DNA from: Pseudoduganella flava
GTDB taxonomy: Bacteria > Pseudomonadota > Gammaproteobacteria > Burkholderiales > Burkholderiaceae_D
Length of the DNA stretch: 58,084 nucleotides
Direction of reading: 5' to 3'
Assembly (NCBI RefSeq): GCF_007830495.1
Contig: NZ_VLKW01000006.1
Location: 1-58,084 of the forward strand
The position numbers were made by a program, and so were the translations under genes. Shown one piece after another: positions 35,760 through 43,333 of the stretch; position 1 is the stretch's first letter; every line of letters starts with the position of its first letter. The notes beneath the pieces were generated by a model. That model was not told the origin of the DNA, did no database searches, and saw nothing but the letters and a program-made list of their open reading frames with translations.

Positions 35760-36794
35760 ATGTCAGACATCAGCGCACAACTGCATTTACTGAAGATCGG
35801 CCGGCCCGCGCCCGAGACTGCGCCGGCGCCGCGGCGGGCCTGGCTGCCGGCCGCGCTGTGCGGCGGCGCGGTACTGTGCGCCGCCGCCGCCGTGTTTACG
35901 CTCGACCTTACGCTCGGCCGCGGCACACCCGCCGCGACGCCCGCCCCGGTTCCGGCCCAGGCCGCCGCGCCGGCCGCCGCCCCCACCGCCGCCGATACCG
36001 CCGCCGATACCGCGGCACCGGCCCGGCTGATCGCTTCCGGCTATGTGGTCGCCCGGCGCCGCGCCACCGTGGCCGCCGAAGTCACCGGGCGGCTGCTGGA
36101 CATCCTCGTCGAGGAGGGCCAGCAGGTGCGCGCCGGGCAGGTGCTTGCGGTGCTGAACGCCGGCATGGCCGACAGCGAACTGGCCGGTGCGTCGGCACGC
36201 GTCGCGTCCGCCGATGCGGGCGTGCTGGCCGCCCAGGCCGACCTGGCCGAAGTGCGCGACACGGCGGCGCGCAACGCGACGCTGGCGCGCACCGGCTTCA
36301 TCAGCCCGGCCAGCGTGGCGCACGACAACACCCGCGTCGCCAGCCTGGAGGCGCAACTGGTGCGTGCGCGCCACGAGGCCGCCGCGGCGCGCGCGGATGC
36401 CGTGCGGCTGCAGGCGCAGCGGCGCCAGTACGACATCCGTGCGCCGTTTGCCGGCATCGTCGTCGACAAGAATGCGCAGCCCGGCGAAATCGTGTCGCCG
36501 ATCTCGGGCGCCGGCGGTTTCACGCGCTCGGGGATCTGCACGATCGTCGACATGGAAAGCCTGGAGATCCAGGCCGAGGTCAACGAGACCTTCATCGGCC
36601 GGGTGCATGCGGGGCAGACCGTCGACGCCGTACTCGACGCCTATCCCGGCATGAAGATTGCCGCCCGCGTGCTGGCCGTCGTGCCGACCGCGAACCGCGA
36701 CAAGGGCACCGTGCGCGTGCGCATCGCGCTGCTCGAGGCGAATCCGAAAATCCTGCCCGACATGGCAGTGAAAGTGACCATACATAACACCTAA
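35760..36794 (+). CDS. Membrane-fusion (HlyD/MacA-type) protein of the exporter
   Basis: The 344-residue protein has one N-terminal membrane segment (PAALCGGAVLCAAAAVFTLDL), an Ala/Pro-rich linker, a biotinyl-lipoyl-like half (ASGYVVARRRATVAAEVTGRL), an alpha-hairpin (residues about 130-220) and the second lipoyl/beta-barrel half (YDIRAPFAGIVVDKNAQPGEIV). This is the periplasmic adaptor of a tripartite efflux system. A good AAAGGA site precedes the ATG. The ATPase and two permeases follow, so the set is MacAB-like and probably exports the modified peptide. No outer-membrane TolC gene is in the window. Confidence 0.93.
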   Translation: MSDISAQLHLLKIGRPAPETAPAPRRAWLPAALCGGAVLCAAAAVFTLDLTLGRGTPAATPAPVPAQAAAPAAAPTAADTAADTAAPARLIASGYVVARRRATVAAEVTGRLLDILVEEGQQVRAGQVLAVLNAGMADSELAGASARVASADAGVLAAQADLAEVRDTAARNATLARTGFISPASVAHDNTRVASLEAQLVRARHEAAAARADAVRLQAQRRQYDIRAPFAGIVVDKNAQPGEIVSPISGAGGFTRSGICTIVDMESLEIQAEVNETFIGRVHAGQTVDAVLDAYPGMKIAARVLAVVPTANRDKGTVRVRIALLEANPKILPDMAVKVTIHNT

Positions 36795-36832
36795 TCCGCA
36801 CTCAACCCACACCTGACCTGAAGGGAACGATC

Positions 36833-37525
36833 ATGTCCGCCTTATTCCAACTGCAAAACGTCGGCAAGACCTACCAGCGCGGCAAGGAAAGCGTGCGCAT
36901 CTTCGCGCAGCTCGACCTGGCCATTCCGGAAGGGGACTTCGTCGCGATCATGGGGCCGTCCGGTTCCGGCAAGAGCACGCTGTTGAACCTGCTGGGCGGG
37001 ATCGACCGCGTCAGCAGCGGCTCGCTGCGCTTCCGCGAGGAGCCACTGGATACGTACAGCGAAAGCCGGATGACGCAATGGCGCGCCGCCAACGTCGGTT
37101 TCATCTTCCAGTCGTACAACCTGATGCCGATGCTGAGCGCTGCGCAGAACGTCGAGCTGCCGCTGCTGCTGACTGGGCTGAACCGGCGCCAGCGCGAGCA
37201 GAACGTGAAGATCGCGCTGGACGTCGTCGGCCTGGGCGAGCGCGCCCGCCATTATCCGCGCGAGATGTCGGGCGGGCAGCAGCAGCGCGTCGCCATCGCG
37301 CGGGCGCTGGTGGCCGATCCCGCGCTGCTGCTGTGCGACGAGCCGACCGGCGACCTGGATCGGCAGACGGCCGACGAGATCCTGGGCGTGCTGCGGCTGC
37401 TGAACCGCGAGCACGGCAAGACCATCGTGATGGTCACGCACGACCCGGCCGCGGCTGCGTATGCGAAGCGTACGCTGCACCTGGACAAGGGCGTCTTCGT
37501 GCAAAGGGAGGCCGAACATGTCTGA
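36833..37525 (+). CDS. ABC transporter ATP-binding protein (MacB/LolD type)
   Basis: The 230-residue ATPase has Walker A GPSGSGKST (41-49), Q-loop Q93, signature MSGGQQQR and Walker B LLLCDEPTGD (D169, E170). This subfamily drives mechanotransmission through FtsX-like permeases. It overlaps the first permease by 8 bp. Two permease genes follow, in keeping with a heterodimeric exporter. Confidence 0.95.
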   Translation: MSALFQLQNVGKTYQRGKESVRIFAQLDLAIPEGDFVAIMGPSGSGKSTLLNLLGGIDRVSSGSLRFREEPLDTYSESRMTQWRAANVGFIFQSYNLMPMLSAAQNVELPLLLTGLNRRQREQNVKIALDVVGLGERARHYPREMSGGQQQRVAIARALVADPALLLCDEPTGDLDRQTADEILGVLRLLNREHGKTIVMVTHDPAAAAYAKRTLHLDKGVFVQREAEHV

Positions 37526-38669
37526 GTTCACGCTGATCAGGAAAAACCTGCTGCAGAAGCCGCTGCGGTTTTTGCTGATGTATATCGTCATCGCCGTCGC
37601 GTTCCTGCTGTTCGGCCTGCTGCAAGCCGTGCAGGGCGTGATGACCGCGTCCGGTAGCGCCGACCAGGGCGAACGCCAGATCGTCTCGAACCGGATCAAC
37701 TTCACGCAGCCGCTGCCATATGCGTATGTCGAGCGCATCGCGGCGCTGCAGGGCGCCAGACAGGCGACCCACACCAGCTGGTTTGGCGGCTACTTCCAGG
37801 AGCCGCGCAATTTCCTCGTCTCGTACGCCGTCGATCCGCAAGGTTACCTGCCGGTGTACCCCGAGCTGCGCATGGATGCGCGGCAGCGCGAAGCCTTCGT
37901 GCGCGAGCGCCGCGGCCTGCTGGTCGGCCATGCCACCGCCGCGCGCTTCGGCTGGACGGTGGGCCAGCACGTGACGCTGCACAGCACGATCTTCAGCAAC
38001 CGTGCCGGCGGCCACGCGTGGGACTTCGTCGTCAGCGCCATCTACACCAATGCGCTGGAAGGCGGCGACGAGCAGGCCGTGTTCCTGCACTACGACTACT
38101 TCAATACCACCCGCACGTTCGGCACCGACAAGGTCGGATCGATCGTGGTCACGCCGCGTGCGGCCGGTGGTGGCGCCGCGCTGGCCCGGGCGATCGACGC
38201 CGCATTCGCCAACACGCCGGACGAGACGCACACCGTCAGCGAGCAGCAGTTCGCCCGCGCGTTCCTGGCCCAGTTCGGCAATGTCGGCCTGATCGTCACG
38301 ATCGTCGTCGCCGCCGCATTCGTCACGATGCTGCTCGTCGTCGGCAACACGATGATGATGAACGGCCGCGCACGCAGCCGCGACATCGGCATCTTCAAGT
38401 CGCTCGGCTTCCCGCGTGCCGCGGTCGCCCGCGTCGTCGTCGGCGAGGCGCTGCTGCTGGCGGTTACCGGTGCGCTGGGCGGGCTGCTGCTGGCGCGCGG
38501 CATCGTGGCCGTGCTGCACGCCAGCCCGAACTTCGCCGCGCTGGCGATGACGCCGGCCATCTGGCTGGCCGGCCTGGCGGCCGCGCTGGCACTGGGCCTG
38601 CTGACCGCCGCCGTGCCGCTGCGCGCGGCGCTGAACCTGAACGTTGCCACCGCCTTGGGGAGGGCTTGA
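37518..38669 (+). CDS. FtsX-type ABC permease 1
   Basis: The 383-residue membrane protein has one N-terminal membrane helix (LLMYIVIAVAFLLFGLLQA), a periplasmic domain and three C-terminal helices with the FtsX signature region (RARSRDIGIFKSLGFPRAAV). It is one half of the exporter's membrane part. The ATG at 37518 overlaps the ATPase stop. A distinct permease of the same family follows after two bases. Confidence 0.92.
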   Translation: MSEFTLIRKNLLQKPLRFLLMYIVIAVAFLLFGLLQAVQGVMTASGSADQGERQIVSNRINFTQPLPYAYVERIAALQGARQATHTSWFGGYFQEPRNFLVSYAVDPQGYLPVYPELRMDARQREAFVRERRGLLVGHATAARFGWTVGQHVTLHSTIFSNRAGGHAWDFVVSAIYTNALEGGDEQAVFLHYDYFNTTRTFGTDKVGSIVVTPRAAGGGAALARAIDAAFANTPDETHTVSEQQFARAFLAQFGNVGLIVTIVVAAAFVTMLLVVGNTMMMNGRARSRDIGIFKSLGFPRAAVARVVVGEALLLAVTGALGGLLLARGIVAVLHASPNFAALAMTPAIWLAGLAAALALGLLTAAVPLRAALNLNVATALGRA

Positions 38670-38671
38670 CC

Positions 38672-39856
38672 ATGTTTGCCACACTGCGCCAGATCGGGGC
38701 CGCCGCCCGGATCAGTTTATTCAGCCTGCCGCAGCGCCGCGCGATGTCGCTGGCCGCCGCGGTAGCCATCGCGATGGTCGTCTTCGTGCTGCTGGGGGCG
38801 CTGGCCCTGGACAACGGCTTCCGTCACGCGCTCGACAACAGCGGCTCGGCCGACCTGGCGATCGTGCTGCGCGCGGGTGCCGGCGCCGAAGTGAACAGCA
38901 CGCTCGACAAGCAACAGCAGGACCTGCTCGACGATGCGCCCGGCGTCGTGCGCGAACAGGGCCGCGCGCTCGTGTCACCGGAGCTGTACATGGTGGTCGA
39001 CGGCACGCGCAAGGCACATGGGGAGCAGGCCAACATGACGCTGCGCGGCGTGACCCCGGCCGCGCTGGCGGTGCGTCCCGCCGTGCGGCTCGCCCAAGGG
39101 CGCATGTTCCGCCCCGGCAGCAACGAGCTGGTCGTCGGCCGCGCGCTGCAGCGCGAGTTCGCCGGCCTGGCGCTGGGCGCGAAGGTGCGCATCCATGCGG
39201 TGGACTGGACCGTCGTCGGCGTGCTCGATGCGAACGGCAGCGTGTTCGAATCGGAGATGTGGGCCGACCTGCACGTGCTGCAAAGCCTCACGGGACGCGG
39301 CAGCTCGATCCAGTCGCTGCGCATGCGCCTGACGGGTGCCGACAGTCTTGCCGCGCTGCGCCGCTACGCCGGCAACGACCCGCGCCTGGCCGTCGACATC
39401 AAGACGGAGCAGGAGTACTACGCGGAGCAGGCGAAGCAGAGTTCGGACCTGATCAATGCGATCGGCAAGCCGCTGGCCGCGCTGATGGCGCTGGGCGCGC
39501 TGGCCGGCGCGCTGAACACGATGTACAGCTCGGTGGCCGAACGGGCGAAGGAAATCGCCACGCTGCGCATCCTCGGCTACGGCCACTTGTCCACGCTGTG
39601 CGGCACGATGCTCGAGTCGCTGGCGCTGGCGCTGGCGGGTGCCGCGGCGGGGACGCTGGGCGCATATCTGGTGTTCAACGGCATGAGCGCGTCGACCGTC
39701 AGCGGCGGGCTGTCCACGCTCGTGTTCCATATGGCGCTTGCGCCGGCACAGCTGGCCAAGGGCATGGCGTGGGCCATCGCGATCGGCGTGCTGGGCGGGC
39801 TGTTCCCCGCCATCCGGGCGATGCGCCAGCCGCTCGTCAACGCGTTGGCGGAGTGA
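38672..39856 (+). CDS. FtsX-type ABC permease 2
   Basis: The 394-residue paralogue of permease 1 has the same topology: N-terminal helix (SLAAAVAIAMVVFVLLGALAL), periplasmic domain, and three C-terminal helices with the coupling region RAKEIATLRILGYG. The two permeases probably form a heterodimer on a dimer of the single ATPase. The stop is two bases before the cyclodehydratase start. Confidence 0.92.
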   Translation: MFATLRQIGAAARISLFSLPQRRAMSLAAAVAIAMVVFVLLGALALDNGFRHALDNSGSADLAIVLRAGAGAEVNSTLDKQQQDLLDDAPGVVREQGRALVSPELYMVVDGTRKAHGEQANMTLRGVTPAALAVRPAVRLAQGRMFRPGSNELVVGRALQREFAGLALGAKVRIHAVDWTVVGVLDANGSVFESEMWADLHVLQSLTGRGSSIQSLRMRLTGADSLAALRRYAGNDPRLAVDIKTEQEYYAEQAKQSSDLINAIGKPLAALMALGALAGALNTMYSSVAERAKEIATLRILGYGHLSTLCGTMLESLALALAGAAAGTLGAYLVFNGMSASTVSGGLSTLVFHMALAPAQLAKGMAWAIAIGVLGGLFPAIRAMRQPLVNALAE

Positions 39857-39858
39857 CG

Positions 39859-41754
39859 ATGATGACCCAGCCTACCCACGCGCCGGCCGGCGGCCGCGCC
39901 GGCAACGTGTTCATCTTCTCCGCGCATGACGGCGTGCGCAGCCGGCTGGCCGATGCCGCGGGCGGACAGGGCGCCGCCGTGCACGCCTGGTCCGATGCGG
40001 ACGACAGGGCTGCCTTTGCGCAAATGCACGGGGCTGCCGCACGCGGCGTCGGCATCGTCGCGGTGGAGCGCTACCTGCTGTTCTTCCCGGTCGGCGGCGG
40101 CGTACAGGCCTGCGCGCGCTGCCTGCGCCAGGCGCGGCTGGCGCAGAAGATCCCCCATGAGCTGGCGGCGCACCGGCGCGGCAGCCAGATCGACGAATGC
40201 GCACCCGCCCACCTGTCGCCGTTCGCGCTGGACCTGGTGCCCGCGTTGATGGCGTTCGTCATCGAACGCGCCGACAGCGGCATCGCGCTGGACCTGGTGG
40301 CGCTGACCACCGTGCCGTTCGGCCTGCACGGCCAGCGCAGCTGCGAGCTGTGCAACCCGCCGCCCGCGGCGGACACACAGGCGGCACCGCGCCTGGAGCA
40401 CCGCTACAAACGCCACGCCGGCGCGTATCGCTGCCGCCAGCTGGGCGACTTCGCGATCGACGTCGGCCGCTACATCCACCCCGTCAACGGCATGCTCGGC
40501 AAGCAGCTGCTGCAGAACCGCGAGCTGCCGTTCTATGCGCTGTCGAACGGCCGCTTCTTCGAATCGGAGCTGGCGCGCGAGGCGCCGATCGACTGGTTCG
40601 GCACGGCCCAGACCTACCGCGACAGCGCGGTGGTCGGCATCATCGAGGGCCTGGAGCGGCATGCCGGCTTGCTGGCGCGCGACCGCGCACCCGCCGTGCG
40701 GGCCAGCTACGCGCAGATCGCCGGCGAAACGCTGCATCCGGCCAGCCTGGGCCTGTATGAAGACCACATCTACGACAGCGATCCATCGCTGCGCCGCTTT
40801 ACGCCGGAGACGGAATTCACGTGGGTGCGCGGGCATTCGATCGCGCGCGGCGGGCCGGTGCTGGTGCCGTCCGACTTCGTGTACTACGGCGGACGCCAGA
40901 TGATCTACGGGAATTCGAGCGGCTGCGCGACGGGCAGCTGCGTCGAGGAAGCCCTGCTGTTCGGCCTGCTCGAGACGATCGAGCGCGACGCGTTCATGCT
41001 GCACTGGCTGGCCCGGCTGGCGCCGCGCCACATCGCCCTCGACACCGTCGAGGACCTGGAGTGCCGCACGATCATCGCCCGCCTGACTGCCGCGGGCGCG
41101 CAACTGCATCTGCTCGATGCGCGGCTGGACCTGCCGATTCCCGTCGTGCTGGCCGTGATCGTGCGTGAACCCGGCCAGTACGGCACGTTCTCGATCGCCG
41201 CCGGCGCCAGTTTCGATCCCGGCGAGGCGATCCGCCGCGCGCTGGGCGAAGTGGCCGTGCATTTCCACGGCTTCGAGGAACGCTCGCGGCGCGCGGCGGC
41301 CGAGCGCTGGGGCGACGGCGGACCTGACTTCGCCAGCGTCACGGGCCTGGAAGACCATGCGCTGCTGTATGGCCAGCCGCAGGTGCTGCACCATGCGCTG
41401 TTCCTCGTCGAGAATGGGGAGGAGCGCAGCTTCGGCGACACGTATGCGGCCTGGAATGCGGTACGCCCGAGGTCGCTGTCGCTGCTCGACGACCTGGAAT
41501 TCTTCTTTGCCGCGCTGCGCGAGGCCGGCCACGGCGACGTCGTGTGGGTCGACCAGAGCTCGCCCGAACAGATGCGCGTGGGCCTGCGCACGGTGCGCGC
41601 CATCGTGCCGGGCATGCTGCCGATCGATTTCGGCCACGGCCGCTGCCGCGCCGCCACGTTGCCGCGGCTGTACGAACTGCCGCAGCGGCTCGGCCTGCGC
41701 GCGGATCGGCTGCAGCCGGCCGACCTGCATCGCGCCCCCCATCCTTTCCCCTGA
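39859..41754 (+). CDS. YcaO-type azoline-forming cyclodehydratase
   Basis: The 631-residue protein joins an N-terminal domain with paired cysteines (C85/C88 and C162/C165, probable zinc) to a C-terminal YcaO domain. The ATP/Mg site motifs are visible as GLERHAG (E263, E266, R267) and SCVEEALLFGL followed by LETIERDAF (E372, E375, R376). The chain ends PHPFP, the PxPxP tail typical of azoline-forming YcaO enzymes. It should convert Cys (and perhaps Ser/Thr) of the precursor core into thiazolines/oxazolines with ATP, helped by the Ocin-ThiF-like protein two genes on. GGAG precedes the first of two adjacent ATGs. Confidence 0.92.
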   Translation: MMTQPTHAPAGGRAGNVFIFSAHDGVRSRLADAAGGQGAAVHAWSDADDRAAFAQMHGAAARGVGIVAVERYLLFFPVGGGVQACARCLRQARLAQKIPHELAAHRRGSQIDECAPAHLSPFALDLVPALMAFVIERADSGIALDLVALTTVPFGLHGQRSCELCNPPPAADTQAAPRLEHRYKRHAGAYRCRQLGDFAIDVGRYIHPVNGMLGKQLLQNRELPFYALSNGRFFESELAREAPIDWFGTAQTYRDSAVVGIIEGLERHAGLLARDRAPAVRASYAQIAGETLHPASLGLYEDHIYDSDPSLRRFTPETEFTWVRGHSIARGGPVLVPSDFVYYGGRQMIYGNSSGCATGSCVEEALLFGLLETIERDAFMLHWLARLAPRHIALDTVEDLECRTIIARLTAAGAQLHLLDARLDLPIPVVLAVIVREPGQYGTFSIAAGASFDPGEAIRRALGEVAVHFHGFEERSRRAAAERWGDGGPDFASVTGLEDHALLYGQPQVLHHALFLVENGEERSFGDTYAAWNAVRPRSLSLLDDLEFFFAALREAGHGDVVWVDQSSPEQMRVGLRTVRAIVPGMLPIDFGHGRCRAATLPRLYELPQRLGLRADRLQPADLHRAPHPFP

Positions 41755-41772
41755 ACCTTGCGGAGAACCATC

Positions 41773-43296
41773 ATGTCGCTCATACAGCAATACCAGGCCA
41801 GCTTCAGGGACCGCAATGCCTACCTGTCGCAGGAATTCACGTCCGGTCCGGTGGACTGGGACGACGCGCCGTTCAAGCACACGGTGCGCCCGGGCACTTT
41901 CGAGGTACCGCTGCCGGCCGGCGCGCAGCTGGCCGAGCGCCCGGCGCCGGGCGTATCGCTCGCCGCCCTGGCGTGGGCGCTGTGGCATGCCAACGGCCTG
42001 CTGCGCCGCAAGCTCGACGTGGACTGGACCAAGTCCGCGTCCGTTCTCAATCACGGCCGCGCCAGTTACGCGCGCGGCACCGCCTCGGGCGGCGGCCTGT
42101 ACCCGGTCGAACTGTACCTGTTCGCCGACGGTCTGGCCGGCCTGCCGAGCGGCATCTACCACCATTGCGAGGCGCGCTCGGTGCTGCAACGCCTGCGTGC
42201 CGGGCGCTGCACGCCGGCGCTGGCGGCCTGCTGGCACGGCAGCGCGCGCGCCGGCGCCAGCTACCTCGTGCTGACGGTGCGCTTCTGGAAGAACGTCTTC
42301 AAGTACAAGAACTTCGGCTACCAGGTCGTTACCGAGGACGTCGGCGCGATGTTGGGCACGCTGCTGCAGGTGCTGGGGGAGCTCGGCATCGGCGCGCAGG
42401 TGCGCTACCGGTTCGCCGACCGGAGGCTGGCCGCCGCGATGGGGCTGGACCTGGACGACGAAGCGCCGATGGCCGTGCTGGAGCTGGCGCCCGATAGCGG
42501 CGGCGCCGTGCTGGCCGACGGCGGCGCCTGGCAGGGCCGCGCCGCCGCACCGCTCGAGCGGTCGCGCCGGGTCGCGGTGCCGGAACTGATCCGCCAGCTG
42601 CATGCGGCGACGCTGCTCGATGACGTGCCGCCGCCGCGCGCACTGGAGCCGTGGCTGCCGGCAGGCAGGCGCACCGCGTTGCCCGCACCCGCGCCGCTGG
42701 CGACGGATACGGAACTGTTCATGCGCCGGCGCAGCAGCATGGGCCGGCAGGACGCGGGCGCCGGGGTATCGCCGGAACAGCTGGCCACGCTGCTGGCGGC
42801 GGCGATGGCGCCGTACCGTTCGGACGTGGTGGCGCAGCCGGCCGGGCCGCGCGCGGTACGGCTGGCCGTGTTCGCCCAGCACGTGCCAGGACTTGCCGTG
42901 GGCGCCTATGCCTACGATCCCGCCGCGCACGCGTTGCAAGAGGAGGGCGGCGCGCCCGACCCGGCCGCCGGCCTGCAACGCATCTACTACCTGGAAAACT
43001 ACAACATCGCCGAGACGGCGCTGCTCGTGGCCGTCGTGGCGCGGCACGAGGAAGCCTATGCCGCGTGGGGCGAACGCAGCCTGCGCATCTGCAATGCCGA
43101 GGCGGGCATGATCGCCCAGCGCACCTACCTGGCGGCGGCGCGGCTGGGGCTGTCCTGCGGCGCCGCGCTGGGCTTCAACTGCGCCGAGGCGGACAGCCTG
43201 TTCCAGCTGCAGCGGCCGGCCGAGAGCATCGTGATGATGCTGATGATTTCCGGCCAGGGCGCGCCCTCCGGCTTCACGGCGCGCTTCGACGGCTAG
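41773..43296 (+). CDS. SagB-type FMN-dependent azoline dehydrogenase (tandem nitroreductase)
   Basis: The 507-residue protein has two nitroreductase-like halves. The first contains RASYARGTASGGGLYPVELYLF with GIYHH and the second contains RLSCGAALGFN near the C-terminus; such tandem SagB proteins oxidise azolines to azoles using FMN in thiopeptide and other azole-peptide pathways. RRSSMGRQDAG and later YLENYNIAETALLV are typical. CGGAGAA precedes the ATG. It lies between the YcaO and Ocin-ThiF-like genes as part of the heterocyclisation module. Confidence 0.9.
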   Translation: MSLIQQYQASFRDRNAYLSQEFTSGPVDWDDAPFKHTVRPGTFEVPLPAGAQLAERPAPGVSLAALAWALWHANGLLRRKLDVDWTKSASVLNHGRASYARGTASGGGLYPVELYLFADGLAGLPSGIYHHCEARSVLQRLRAGRCTPALAACWHGSARAGASYLVLTVRFWKNVFKYKNFGYQVVTEDVGAMLGTLLQVLGELGIGAQVRYRFADRRLAAAMGLDLDDEAPMAVLELAPDSGGAVLADGGAWQGRAAAPLERSRRVAVPELIRQLHAATLLDDVPPPRALEPWLPAGRRTALPAPAPLATDTELFMRRRSSMGRQDAGAGVSPEQLATLLAAAMAPYRSDVVAQPAGPRAVRLAVFAQHVPGLAVGAYAYDPAAHALQEEGGAPDPAAGLQRIYYLENYNIAETALLVAVVARHEEAYAAWGERSLRICNAEAGMIAQRTYLAAARLGLSCGAALGFNCAEADSLFQLQRPAESIVMMLMISGQGAPSGFTARFDG

Positions 43297-43333
43297 CGCC
43301 CGTCCACCATTCAATCGACTATCGGAGCACATC

